From the NCBI GenBank assembly GCA_029780415.1, contig JAKOYN010000160.1, positions 8,790 through 72,789 of the forward strand: DNA of 64,000 bases, read 5' to 3'. Every line of letters starts with the position of its first letter. Position 1 is the first letter of the stretch. The stretch is from RXIX01 sp003989075 (GTDB lineage: Bacteria > Pseudomonadota > Gammaproteobacteria > Competibacterales > Competibacteraceae). The notes under the pieces are model-generated. The model saw only the letters and a program-made list of their open reading frames with translations. It was not told the DNA's origin and made no database searches. Of this stretch, positions 1 to 8,198 are shown in pieces. Position numbers and translations under genes: made by a program.

Positions 1-225
1 CAGTTCGTCCAGAAAGCGGCTGACCTGACGGACGTTGCGGGCGACTTCGGAAACGCCCTTCTTGGCCCGGTCCAATTCCTCCAGCACCATCATCGGCAGG
101 TGGATATCATGTTCCTTGAAGCGGAACAGAGCGGTCGGATCGTGCATCAGCACGTTGGTGTCAAGCACGAACAGCCGGCGTTCGCTACGGGAAGACGGGG
201 ATGTGACAGCGGCGGTTTCAGGCAT
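1..225 (-). CDS. PhoH-family protein, N-terminal PIN domain (partial)
   Basis: Only the first 75 codons are present; the gene runs off the left edge. The translation starts MPETAAVTSP and contains LFVLDTNVLMHDP, the opening strand and first acidic residue of a PIN nuclease domain, followed by LPMMVLEELDRAKKG. This matches the N-terminus of the two-domain PIN-PhoH proteins (YlaK type), in which an RNase-like PIN domain precedes a PhoH ATPase domain. The ATPase part is outside the window. It lies downstream of gcvR and bcp on the same strand and is probably co-transcribed with them. Confidence 0.8.
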   Translation of the reverse strand, partial: MPETAAVTSPSSRSERRLFVLDTNVLMHDPTALFRFKEHDIHLPMMVLEELDRAKKGVSEVARNVRQVSRFLDEL

Positions 226-310
226 GGCAGATCGATCAGGCCTCGTGGCGCGCAGCGGTGGATGGGAAATCAGCGCTCAGGACACAGCTTAGAAGGCCGC
301 TGGGCGGCTG

Positions 311-793
311 TCACGGCGCCCCGGTCTGCGTCAGGGTCATGACTGCATCCAGTACGCTTGCGGCGTGGCCATCGACCTTGACCTTGCGCCATTCCCGGCG
401 CAGCACGCCCCCGGCATCGATGAGAAAGGTGCTGCGCTCTACGCTCAGAGATTCCTTGCCGTACTGCTTTTTCAGCTTGATGACGTCAAACAGCCGGCAC
501 AGGATTTCATCCGTATCGGCGATCAGATGGAAAGGAAAGCCGTGCCGGGCGCGAAAGCGGTCATGGCTGCGCAGGCTGTCGCGCGATACTCCGAACACCT
601 GTGTGCCGAGCGCCGCGAAGCGCTCGTGCAGGTCGCGGAACTGCTCGCCTTCACGGGTGCAACCGGGCGTGTTGTCCCGTGGATAGAAGTACAACACCAC
701 CGGCCGGCCGCGCAGTGTGGCCAGGGTGATGATCTGACCGGCGCTGGTGGCGGCGCTAAATTCGGGTACGACCTCGCCGATCGCGATGGCCAT
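311..793 (-). CDS. bcp: Thioredoxin-dependent peroxiredoxin, Bcp/PrxQ family
   Basis: A 160-residue AhpC/TSA-fold thiol peroxidase that would reduce hydrogen peroxide and organic hydroperoxides in the cytoplasm. The peroxidatic cysteine is C45 in NTPGCTREGE, next to the conserved YFYPRDNTPG segment; the length is typical of Bcp. The residue at position 50, where E. coli Bcp carries its resolving cysteine, is glutamate here. Another cysteine lies further on in DEILCRLFD. The start follows the gcvR stop by only 6 bases, so the two are probably one transcript. Confidence 0.88.
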   Translation of the reverse strand: MAIAIGEVVPEFSAATSAGQIITLATLRGRPVVLYFYPRDNTPGCTREGEQFRDLHERFAALGTQVFGVSRDSLRSHDRFRARHGFPFHLIADTDEILCRLFDVIKLKKQYGKESLSVERSTFLIDAGGVLRREWRKVKVDGHAASVLDAVMTLTQTGAP

Positions 794-799
794 GGCTGT

Positions 800-1330
800 C
801 TAGCCCTTGATGGGTTCCATGACGGCGTCCAGATTCAGCTCGTCGCAGAAATCGAGGAACTCTTCGCGCAGCATGGCAATGTGGGTGGTGGCCGGAATGC
901 CGACGGCCAGATTGACCGAGAACATCGGCGTGCCGGTGTGCGGCGCGCTGTAGCTGCGCGTGACCATGTCTTCGATGTTGATCGAGCGGTTGGCGAAGAA
1001 GCTGGCCAGATGGTGGACGATGCCCGGCTGATTGACCGCTACCACTTCCACCGCGTAGGGCAGCACGTCGCCGGCCAGGGTGCGGCCTTCGGTGCGCTTG
1101 GTGACGATGGTCATGCCGAGCGTCTGTTCCAGCCGCTTAAGCTGCATCTCCAGTTTGGTCAGGGTGTTCCAGTTGCCCTGGACCATCAGCAGAATGGCAA
1201 ATTCGCCGCCCAGCACTGTCATGCGACTGTCGACGATGCCGCAGTCACAATCCAGGATCACGCGAGACAGTTCATTCACCAGACCGGGACGGTCTTCACC
1301 CAGGGCGGAGACGACCAGATAGTTTTTCAC
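800..1330 (-). CDS. gcvR: GcvR-type ACT-domain regulatory protein
   Basis: A 176-residue protein with two ACT domains: residues about 3-75, starting YLVVSALGEDRPGLVNEL, and about 90-165, containing EVVAVNQPGIVHHLASFF. This is the layout of GcvR, which in E. coli binds glycine and antagonises GcvA at the glycine-cleavage operon. No DNA-binding domain is visible, as expected. It is the first gene of a minus-strand group with bcp and phoH and faces dapA; gcvR next to bcp and dapA is common in gammaproteobacteria. The exact regulatory target here is inferred only. Confidence 0.8.
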   Translation of the reverse strand: MKNYLVVSALGEDRPGLVNELSRVILDCDCGIVDSRMTVLGGEFAILLMVQGNWNTLTKLEMQLKRLEQTLGMTIVTKRTEGRTLAGDVLPYAVEVVAVNQPGIVHHLASFFANRSINIEDMVTRSYSAPHTGTPMFSVNLAVGIPATTHIAMLREEFLDFCDELNLDAVMEPIKG

Positions 1331-1493
1331 GAACGGAGCTTCCTACGGCGGGGTGGACGGATGGAGCGACGACGGATGGGGCCGGGCACGTTGAATGTAG
1401 TTCCAGGCGCCGCGATCGATCAGCAATGACCTGCAGTGTACAGGCATCCCGCAGGGGTGAAAACCACCGGTCGGCAGCGGGCTGGACCGGTGC

Positions 1494-1522
1494 TTGTCAA
1501 TCCCGCCCTTGATCCGTACCAT
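1494..1522 (+). promoter_or_regulatory. Predicted sigma-70 promoter of dapA
   Basis: TTGTCA at 1494-1499 and TACCAT at 1517-1522 are separated by 17 bases, 35 bases upstream of the dapA start. The -35 matches five of six consensus bases and the -10 matches four. It lies in the 226-base divergent region between gcvR and dapA, which shows no other gene. Confidence 0.45.
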
Positions 1523-1556
1523 GCAATGATGACCCGTAAACGGAGATCCTAACATT

Positions 1557-2432
1557 ATGTTTCGTGGCAGCATGGTGGCGATCGTCACGCCGATGGCAGC
1601 GGATGGCACGCTGGATTTCGCGGCACTGACGCGCTTGGTGGAGTTTCATATCGAGAACGGCACCGATGCCATCATCGCCGTCGGCACCACCGGCGAGTCG
1701 GCAACCCTGGATTGGGAAGAGCACATCGCGGTCGTTCGGCATGTGGTTGAAACCGTGCGCAGCCGCGTGCCGGTGATCGCCGGTACCGGCGCCAATTCCA
1801 CCAGCGAGGCGCTGTTTCTGACCCAGAAGGCGATGGAGGTGGGCGCCGATGCCTGCCTGCTGGTGACGCCCTATTACAACAAGCCGACCCAGGAAGGCCT
1901 GTACCGGCATTACAAGCAGATTGCCGATCGCGTGGCCATTCCACAGATTCTGTATAACGTGCCCGGGCGCACCGCCTGCGACCTGAAGCCCGAGACCGTT
2001 GAGCGCCTCGCCGACATTCCCAATATTGTCGGTATTAAGGAAGCCAGTGGCAGCATCGAGCGCATTCAGGAACTGGTGCAGCGGCTGGGCGAGCGCATGG
2101 ACGTGTATAGCGGCGACGATGCCCTGGCGGCGGCGGCGATGCTGAATGGTGCGCGCGGTGTCATCTCGGTCACGGCCAATGTTGCGCCGCAACTGATGCA
2201 TGAGATGTGCGTCGCGGCGCTGGCCGGTGATCGTGCCCAGGCTGAAACCCTTGATGCGCGGCTGGCTGGCCTGCACCGGGCCTTGTTTCTCGAATCCAAT
2301 CCGATCCCGGTCAAGTGGGCGGTGGCGCAGCTGGGTCTGATTCCAGCGGGCATTCGCCTGCCGCTGACGCCGTTGTCGGAAGCGCTGTATCCCGATGTAC
2401 GCGCGGCGATGCGGCAGGCGGGCGTGCTGTGA
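1557..2432 (+). CDS. dapA: 4-hydroxy-tetrahydrodipicolinate synthase
   Basis: Condenses pyruvate with aspartate semialdehyde, the first committed step of lysine and diaminopimelate synthesis. The 291-residue length is standard. The Schiff-base lysine is K161 in GIKEASG, and the catalytic-triad residues T44 (AVGTTGES), Y107 (TPYYNKP) and Y133 (LYNVPGR) sit at the same numbers as in the E. coli enzyme, with R138 following. The start is supported by a GGAG about 12 bases upstream. bamC follows 26 bases after the stop, the dapA-bamC order usual in gammaproteobacteria. Confidence 0.97.
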   Translation: MFRGSMVAIVTPMAADGTLDFAALTRLVEFHIENGTDAIIAVGTTGESATLDWEEHIAVVRHVVETVRSRVPVIAGTGANSTSEALFLTQKAMEVGADACLLVTPYYNKPTQEGLYRHYKQIADRVAIPQILYNVPGRTACDLKPETVERLADIPNIVGIKEASGSIERIQELVQRLGERMDVYSGDDALAAAAMLNGARGVISVTANVAPQLMHEMCVAALAGDRAQAETLDARLAGLHRALFLESNPIPVKWAVAQLGLIPAGIRLPLTPLSEALYPDVRAAMRQAGVL

Positions 2433-2458
2433 TCAGGGCCAAGATCAAGATCGAGACC

Positions 2459-3640
2459 ATGAGCATTCGCTTATCGTTTTTCCCCGGTCGCGCTGTCGCG
2501 CTGTCGGTTGCTGTGGCTGCAGCTCTGTCGGGCTGCTCGAAAAGCTTCGATACTCTGCTGCCGGACCGGCGGCCGGATTACAAGCAGAGCACCCTCGCGC
2601 AGCCGCTGGAGATCCCGCCGGACCTGACCGGCTCGACCATCGACGATACTCTGGCGGTGCCGGAACTGAACCCGGCCGGCTCGGCCAGCCTGTCCACCTA
2701 TGCCAGCGAGCGCAAGGGGCCGCAGGCACAGGCGCGCCAGACCGGCGCGGTATTACCGCCACAGCCGGGCATCACCCTGGAACAGGATGGCAATCAGCGC
2801 TGGCTGGTGATTGCCGCGCCGCCCGATCAGGTTTGGCCCAAGGTGCGCGAGTTCTGGACCAGCAATGGCTTTGCCCTGAAGCGTGACGACCCGACCATCG
2901 GCATCATGGAAACCGACTGGATGGAAAATCGCGCCGATATCCCCCAGGATGGTTTGCGCGGCCTGCTTAAGAACTATCTTGATGTGCTCTATTCAGCGCC
3001 GACCCGCGACAAGTTCCGCGTGCGTCTGGAGCGGGCTGCCAATGGCACCGCTACCGATGTTTACCTGAGTCATATCGGTGTTGAGGAAGTGGCGGCCGGC
3101 GGTACCAGCGCGAGCGCTACCAACACCTACATCTGGCAGCGGCGGCCCTCGGATCCGGAACTGGAAGCCGAAATGCTCAATCGCCTGACTGTCTACCTGG
3201 GCGCGGCGGAAAAGCGCGCCGAAGCCCGTCAGGCAGCCAATGCCCAGGCTGGGCCACGGGTGCGGCGGGTCGAGGAAGGGGGGCAGAGCCGGCTGCTGAT
3301 CGGCGAGGATTATTCCCGGGCCTGGCGCCTGATCGGACTGGCGCTGGATAGCAGCAACTACGCGGTCGAAGAGCAGAACCGCAGCCAGGGTCTGTACGTG
3401 GTTGAATACCGCGACCCCGAGCTGGAAAATCAGGCCAAGGGTGATGACGGCTGGCTGTCCAAGATGGCGTTCTGGCGCAGCAAGAAAGCGGATGCGCCGC
3501 CGCCGGGCACCCGCTACCGGGTACGTCTCGCCGGCCAGGGTAATGAAACCGTGGTCGTGGTGCATGACAGTGCCGACCGGCCCGACGACTCGCCGGGCGC
3601 CCGCCAGTTGCTCGACTCCCTGCAGAACGTCATCAAGTGA
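2459..3640 (+). CDS. bamC: Outer membrane assembly lipoprotein BamC
   Basis: A BAM-complex lipoprotein that helps fold outer-membrane beta-barrels. The ATG at 2459 gives a lipoprotein signal peptide ending in the lipobox LSGC, so the mature protein begins at C26. The unstructured N-terminal segment (LLPDRRPDYKQS and on) resembles the BamC region that contacts BamD. Two helix-grip domains follow, at about 110-230 and 275-390. At 393 residues it is somewhat longer than E. coli BamC (344). A GTG at 2429 overlapping the dapA stop is an alternative start, but it would bury the signal peptide. Confidence 0.88.
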   Translation: MSIRLSFFPGRAVALSVAVAAALSGCSKSFDTLLPDRRPDYKQSTLAQPLEIPPDLTGSTIDDTLAVPELNPAGSASLSTYASERKGPQAQARQTGAVLPPQPGITLEQDGNQRWLVIAAPPDQVWPKVREFWTSNGFALKRDDPTIGIMETDWMENRADIPQDGLRGLLKNYLDVLYSAPTRDKFRVRLERAANGTATDVYLSHIGVEEVAAGGTSASATNTYIWQRRPSDPELEAEMLNRLTVYLGAAEKRAEARQAANAQAGPRVRRVEEGGQSRLLIGEDYSRAWRLIGLALDSSNYAVEEQNRSQGLYVVEYRDPELENQAKGDDGWLSKMAFWRSKKADAPPPGTRYRVRLAGQGNETVVVVHDSADRPDDSPGARQLLDSLQNVIK

Positions 3641-3730
3641 TCCTGTCATGAGAGCCGCCCCGGTCGCGGTGCGCCGTGATTCGCCGGGGCAGTCCCTCCT
3701 GATGCTGTTCTGGTGGTGGAGGCCCGGACG

Positions 3731-5581
3731 ATGAGCACACGCATTCAGCGTCTGCCGCCGCAGCTGGTCAGCCAGATCGCTGCCGGTGAAGTGGTGGAAC
3801 GTCCCGCCGCTGTCGTCAAGGAACTGCTGGAAAACAGCCTGGACGCCGGCGCGCGCCATGTCGTGGTCGAAATCGAGCAGGGTGGCCTGCGCCTGATCCG
3901 GATACGCGATGATGGCAGCGGTATTCACCCCGATGATCTCGCTCTGGCCCTGTCGCGCCACGCTACCAGCAAGATCAGCAGCTTTGCCGACCTGCAACAG
4001 GTCGCCAGCCTGGGCTTTCGCGGCGAGGCGCTGCCCAGCATCGCTTCGGTGGCGCGGCTGACGCTGAGCACACGGACCGCGGGTCAGACCAGCGGCTGGC
4101 GGATCAGCGGTGATGGCGGTGATCACATCGGCGAGCCGTGTCCAGCGCCGCATCCGCCTGGCACCACGCTGGAAGTCCGCGATCTGTTTTTCAATGTCCC
4201 GGCGCGGCGCAAGTTTCTGCGCGGCGAGCGTACCGAGTTTGGTCATATCGAGGATGCGGTGCGCCGGCTGGCACTGAGCCGCTTCGCAGTGGGCTTCAGC
4301 CTGGCGCACAACCAGCGCGTGCTGCTGAATCTGCCGCCGGCTGGCGATCCGGAAAACCGCCAGCAGCGGCTGGCGACGCTGTGCGGCGCGGCCTTCGCTG
4401 CGGCCAGCGTGCCCCTGGAGGGTGCAGCAGCCGGTTTGCGCCTGTCGGGCTGGCTGGGCCTGCCGGTGGTGGCGCGCGCCCAGCCTGACGGGCAATACCT
4501 GTTCGTCAATGGTCGGCCGGTGCGTGACCGGGTAGTTGCCCACGCCGTGCGTCAGGCCTATCAGGATATTCTGACTGCGGACCGCTATCCGGCGTTTGTG
4601 CTGTATCTGGAACTGGACCCGGAGCGGGTTGATGTCAATGCCCACCCCAGCAAGCAGGAGGTGCGCTTTCGCGAGTCGGCGCTGGTGCACGATGGGGTCC
4701 GGCATATCGTCCAGGCAGCGCTGGCTGCAGTGCAGCCGGGCAATAGTGCGCCACCGCTGAACGATCTGGGTGCGCGTCTGCACGTGGAAGGCGGTGCGGT
4801 CCGTAGCTCCGCTGTATCCATGAGCAGCGGCTGGGGGCGGGGCGCGGACATATCATCGCCTTTTCAGGTGCGCGAGCAACTGGCACTCTACGGTCGCTTG
4901 CATCAGGACGCCGCTACCGCTATCGCTACCGGTGCAGCGGTCGAGTCTGGATCAACCGCGGAAGCGATCGCGGCGGAACCGGCGATCGAGGCGGAAATGC
5001 CGCCGCTGGGTTATGCGCTGGGTCAGTTGCAAGGCTGCTATGTGCTGGCCGAGAACGGTGCCGGCCTGGTGGTGGTGGATATGCATGCGGCCCACGAGCG
5101 CATTCTCTACGAGCGCTTTAAGGCAGCGCTGGCGGACGGCAGACTGGAAGTACAGGCGCTGCTGGTGCCGGTAACCGTGCCGCTCAGCCCGCATGAGCGG
5201 CACCTGCTTGATGAGCACGCGGCGCTGTTTGCCCGCGTTGGTCTGGAGATTGCTGTCCTCGGACCTGAGTGTGTGGTGGTGCGACAGGCCCCGGCGCTGC
5301 TGGCGGCCGGCGATATCGCCGCACTGGTGCGCGACATGTTCGCCGATCTGGCTCAGCACGAGCACAGCGCCCGCGCTGAGGAAGCGCTGCATGCGGTGCT
5401 GGCCAGCCTGGCTTGCCACGCTGCATTGCGCGCCCACCGGCCGCTCAATCTGCTGGAAATGAACGCCCTGCTGCGCGAACTGGAACGGACCGGGCATGGC
5501 AGCCAGTGCAATCATGGCCGGCCTACCTGGGCGCAGCTGACGCTGGCTGAACTGGATCACCTGTTTGGTCGCGGGCGCTAA
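3731..5581 (+). CDS. mutL: DNA mismatch repair protein MutL
   Basis: Mismatch-repair matchmaker with an N-terminal GHKL ATPase. Visible motifs are the N-box LLENSLDAGA near residue 35, GFRGEAL near residue 100, and the transducer-domain strand VNAHPSKQEVRF near residue 305. The C-terminal dimerisation domain has DMHAAHERILYE at D450-E461, then ACHAALRAH and CNHGRPT. These match the metal-binding endonuclease motif set of MutL proteins from bacteria without MutH, with Met in place of Gln at the second position. The 616-residue length fits. miaA and hfq lie close downstream, the usual gammaproteobacterial order, here with fpr between. Confidence 0.96.
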   Translation: MSTRIQRLPPQLVSQIAAGEVVERPAAVVKELLENSLDAGARHVVVEIEQGGLRLIRIRDDGSGIHPDDLALALSRHATSKISSFADLQQVASLGFRGEALPSIASVARLTLSTRTAGQTSGWRISGDGGDHIGEPCPAPHPPGTTLEVRDLFFNVPARRKFLRGERTEFGHIEDAVRRLALSRFAVGFSLAHNQRVLLNLPPAGDPENRQQRLATLCGAAFAAASVPLEGAAAGLRLSGWLGLPVVARAQPDGQYLFVNGRPVRDRVVAHAVRQAYQDILTADRYPAFVLYLELDPERVDVNAHPSKQEVRFRESALVHDGVRHIVQAALAAVQPGNSAPPLNDLGARLHVEGGAVRSSAVSMSSGWGRGADISSPFQVREQLALYGRLHQDAATAIATGAAVESGSTAEAIAAEPAIEAEMPPLGYALGQLQGCYVLAENGAGLVVVDMHAAHERILYERFKAALADGRLEVQALLVPVTVPLSPHERHLLDEHAALFARVGLEIAVLGPECVVVRQAPALLAAGDIAALVRDMFADLAQHEHSARAEEALHAVLASLACHAALRAHRPLNLLEMNALLRELERTGHGSQCNHGRPTWAQLTLAELDHLFGRGR

Positions 5582-5901
5582 GGGCAAGGATCGTCGTCCA
5601 CTTATCCGCCTGCCCTTCTCCGGGATTGCCAATGCCGAACAGGCCTGCGCAGTCATCACAGGCGAACCATGCGGCGTTACGGCGACCTTCATCAATGGGA
5701 ACAAATGGCAACGCTGCCTGGTCGCTTACCATGCTTACCACCCGCATGGCGGGAATAGCATAGCTTGGTCGTGGAATAAGCGGTCCTGTTCGCGATGAGT
5801 CATCCTAACCTTCACCTTTTCCATTAAACCCACCATCGCTTCCAGCCTGCCCGGTCGACTGTTGCAACCGGATGGGCGGTCGATGTTTAACGGCCCGACG
5901 G
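5582..5901. other. Non-coding stretch between mutL and fpr
   Basis: About 320 bases without a convincing gene. It contains a small palindrome, CCCGC-atg-GCGGG, near 5742-5754, and loosely AT-rich sequence after 5800, but no clear -35/-10 pair and no T-tract terminator. The fpr promoter presumably lies here. Confidence 0.4.
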
Positions 5902-6678
5902 ATGAAAGCCTTTAATACCGAATATGTATTGAGTGTCCATCACTGGAACGAGACGCTGTTCAGCTTCAAGACCACCCGTGATCCGGGGCTGCGCTTCCGT
6001 AACGGTCATTTTGTGATGATCGGCCTTGACGTGGAGGGCCGTCCGCTGATGCGCGCTTACAGCATCGCCAGTGCCAACCACAACGAGTATCTCGAATTCC
6101 TGAGCATCAAGGTGCAGGATGGCCCTCTGACCTCGCGCTTGCAGCATCTAAAGGAAGGCGACCCGGTTCTGGTCAGCCGCAAGCCTGTCGGTACCCTGGT
6201 GATTGATGATCTATTGCCCGGTCGGCGGCTCTATCTGCTCGGCTCGGGCACCGGATTGGCGCCCTTTATGAGCATCATTCAGGACCCGGAGACCTATGAG
6301 CGTTTTGAACAGGTCGTGCTGGTGCATGGTGTTCGCTATGTCAGCGAGCTGGCCTATGCCAATTACATCACCCACGAGTTGCCGGAGGACGAGTTTCTTG
6401 GTGAGATTGTCCGTGAAAAGCTGATCTATTATCCCACCGTGACCCGTGAACCGTTCCGCAATCAAGGACGTTTGACTCACCTCATCGAGAGCGGCAAGCT
6501 GTTCAGTGATCTTGGACTGCCTCCACTTGACCCTATGCAGGATCGGGTGATGATCTGCGGCAGTCCGGCGCTGCTGAAGGATACCTGTGCCCTCCTGGAT
6601 GCCCGGGGATTCACTCTCTCGCCGCACATTGGTGAGCCTGGCGATTATGTGATTGAACGGGCATTCGTCGAGCGCTGA
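5902..6678 (+). CDS. fpr: Ferredoxin--NADP reductase (bacterial FPR)
   Basis: A 258-residue FAD enzyme that exchanges electrons between NADPH and ferredoxin or flavodoxin. RAYSIAS at 51-57 is the FAD-binding RxYS motif, GTGLAPF at 116-122 starts the NADP domain, and MICGSPALL is the later nucleotide-binding segment. The C-terminus YVIERAFVER matches the extended tail of the Azotobacter/Rhodobacter subclass. The ATG at 5902 begins the family-typical sequence MKAFNTEYVL; an in-frame codon at 5872 would add ten unconserved residues. It sits between mutL and miaA, an insertion into the more usual mutL-miaA pair. Confidence 0.92.
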   Translation: MKAFNTEYVLSVHHWNETLFSFKTTRDPGLRFRNGHFVMIGLDVEGRPLMRAYSIASANHNEYLEFLSIKVQDGPLTSRLQHLKEGDPVLVSRKPVGTLVIDDLLPGRRLYLLGSGTGLAPFMSIIQDPETYERFEQVVLVHGVRYVSELAYANYITHELPEDEFLGEIVREKLIYYPTVTREPFRNQGRLTHLIESGKLFSDLGLPPLDPMQDRVMICGSPALLKDTCALLDARGFTLSPHIGEPGDYVIERAFVER

Positions 6679-6691
6679 AGGGGGGGATCGC

Positions 6692-7663
6692 GTGACGGCT
6701 GTCGATGCCCAGCTGCCGGTTCTGTGCCTGATGGGGCCGACTGCGTCCGGCAAGACTGCACTGGCGGTGGAACTGGTGCAGCGTCTGCCCTGTTCCATCA
6801 TCAGCGTCGATTCGGCGCTGGTCTACCGGGGCATGGATATTGGCACGGCCAAACCCGATGCTGAAACCCTGCGTCGGGCGCCCCATCGACTGATCGATAT
6901 TCTCGACCCCGCCGAACCCTATTCCGCCGGCCGTTTTTGCCAGGACGCCCGGCGCGAAATTGCCACGATCCAGGCGGCCGGGCGCATTCCGCTGCTGGTG
7001 GGCGGTACCATGCTCTATTTCCGGGCACTGCGGCAGGGCCTGGCCGAACTACCCGCCGCTGACCCGGCATTGCGCGCCCGACTGGCAGCGGACCTGGCCG
7101 AACGTGGCAGCGCCGCGCTGCACGCTGAGCTAGCGCGGCAGGATCCAGTGGCGGCGGCACGCATCCATCCCCATGATGCGCAACGCATTCAGCGTGCCCT
7201 GGAAGTGTGCCTGCTCAGTGGGCGCCCGCTGACGGAACTTTGCCGTGTGGCGCGGGACGAATTCATGCCGCTGCGTAGCATCAACCTGATCATTGCCCCC
7301 GCCGTGCGCGCCCTGTTGCACCAGCGCATCGCTGCACGCTTTCAGACCATGCTGGAACAGGGCTTCATCGCCGAAGTAGAGCGCCTGCGGGCGCGCGGCG
7401 ATCTAAATCCGGACACGCCGGCGATGCGTGCGGTGGGCTACCGGCAGGTCTGGGATTATCTGGACGGAGTGGGTGATCATGCCCTGCTGGTTGAGCGCGG
7501 CACTGCCGCGACCCGCCAGCTTGCCAAGCGGCAGCTGACCTGGCTGCGAGCCGAGACGGATGCGACTTGGCTGGACAGTGATGCCGGCAATCTCCTGGAT
7601 GCAGCGCTCGGGCGGCTACGCGCGGCGGGCTTTTTTCAGAACATGCCGGGTCGCTTGTGCTAA
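6692..7663 (+). CDS. miaA: tRNA dimethylallyltransferase
   Basis: Adds dimethylallyl to A37 of tRNAs reading UNN codons. The P-loop GPTASGKT is at 15-22, followed by ISVDSALVYRGMDIGTAKP, the conserved substrate-binding stretch. LVGGTMLYF and AVGYRQVWDYL are also family hallmarks. The 323-residue length is normal. I chose the GTG at 6692, preceded by a G-rich Shine-Dalgarno, instead of an upstream in-frame codon that would overlap fpr. The spacing to fpr is 13 bases, suggesting co-transcription. Confidence 0.95.
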   Translation: MTAVDAQLPVLCLMGPTASGKTALAVELVQRLPCSIISVDSALVYRGMDIGTAKPDAETLRRAPHRLIDILDPAEPYSAGRFCQDARREIATIQAAGRIPLLVGGTMLYFRALRQGLAELPAADPALRARLAADLAERGSAALHAELARQDPVAAARIHPHDAQRIQRALEVCLLSGRPLTELCRVARDEFMPLRSINLIIAPAVRALLHQRIAARFQTMLEQGFIAEVERLRARGDLNPDTPAMRAVGYRQVWDYLDGVGDHALLVERGTAATRQLAKRQLTWLRAETDATWLDSDAGNLLDAALGRLRAAGFFQNMPGRLC

Positions 7664-7666
7664 AAT
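7658..7666 (+). promoter_or_regulatory. Possible extended -10 promoter inside the miaA end
   Basis: TGCTAAAAT gives an extended -10 (TGn then TAAAAT), overlapping the miaA stop codon. No good -35 is seen. Transcription would begin near 7673 and read into the hfq leader. Confidence 0.35.
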
Positions 7667-7750
7667 GCCGCCGTTTTGGCTAGGCCGGCGCCGGTCGTCG
7701 TATCCCTGGCCGGGCAACTCTCCTGCAGTCAACAACATCCTGGGAATGCG

Positions 7751-7837
7751 ATGAAACGCTCGCGCTATTTGCGGAGCACTGCGGGGAAGCGGCATATGTC
7801 TTGCACGGAATCATGCCGCTTTTTTAGGATTTTTTAA
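7751..7837 (+). CDS. Possible 28-residue leader peptide upstream of hfq
   Basis: A short frame of 28 codons beginning MKRSRYLRST and ending CRFFRIF, preceded by GGGAATGCG, which is at best a weak ribosome site. Its 3' half lies across two hairpins with T-runs (7787-7825 and 7826-7845), and its stop codon falls in the second hairpin. That geometry resembles attenuator leader peptides, but no amino-acid run clearly points to a regulated pathway. It could equally be a chance frame in an RNA leader. No family was recognised. Confidence 0.2.
   Translation: MKRSRYLRSTAGKRHMSCTESCRFFRIF
7787..7825 (+). terminator. Rho-independent terminator in the hfq leader
   Basis: A 9-bp stem, 7787-7795 (AAGCGGCAT) with 7813-7821 (ATGCCGCTT), has a 17-base loop and is followed by a run of Ts to 7825. 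It would end miaA transcripts or a short leader RNA before hfq. Confidence 0.65.
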
Positions 7838-7866
7838 TCCTTTTTGGAAAAAATCCGAACTTTTTT
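7826..7866 (+). terminator. Second hairpin with alternative pairing before hfq
   Basis: AGGATT (7826-7831) pairs with AATCCT (7836-7841) and is followed by Ts. Alternatively GGATTTTTT (7827-7835) can pair with AAAAAATCC (7848-7856), followed by another T-run at 7861-7866. The two structures exclude each other. Confidence 0.4.
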
Positions 7867-7917
7867 ACTCTATATCGTTAATCTTCGAGTCCATAACAAC
7901 ACAAGGGAGAGCTTGTA

Positions 7918-8169
7918 ATGGCAAAAGGTCATTCCCTCCAGGAGCCGTTCCTGAATGCGCTGCGCAAGGAGCGGATTCCGGTCTCGGTCTATCTTGTCAA
8001 CGGCATCAAGTTGCAGGGGCAGATCGAATCCTTCGACCAGTTTGTGGTGCTGCTTAAGAACAGCGTCAGCCAGATGATTTATAAGCACGCAATTTCCACA
8101 GTGGTGCCGGTACGCAACGTTCGCCTCAATCTGGCGACGGATGACGGTATCGGCGGTGATCAGCCCTGA
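7918..8169 (+). CDS. hfq: RNA chaperone Hfq
   Basis: Hexameric Sm-like protein that pairs small RNAs with mRNAs. Key RNA-binding residues sit at the standard numbers: Q8, F42, Y55, K56 and H57 (YKHAIST). At 83 residues the disordered C-terminal tail is shorter than in E. coli (102). The start is supported by AGGGAGAG about eight bases upstream. The long leader with two T-rich hairpins (7787-7866) may control its expression. hflX follows by 29 bases. Confidence 0.98.
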   Translation: MAKGHSLQEPFLNALRKERIPVSVYLVNGIKLQGQIESFDQFVVLLKNSVSQMIYKHAISTVVPVRNVRLNLATDDGIGGDQP

Positions 8170-8198
8170 CAGGACCGGCTGCGAACGCAGGAGGCGGC

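Noticed and set aside
3648..3733. 28-codon frame between bamC and mutL
   Set aside because: No ribosome site and an Arg/Trp-rich composition; probably chance.
2993..4783. Open frame of 596 codons on the minus strand
   Set aside because: Antisense to bamC and mutL; low-complexity composition without a domain.
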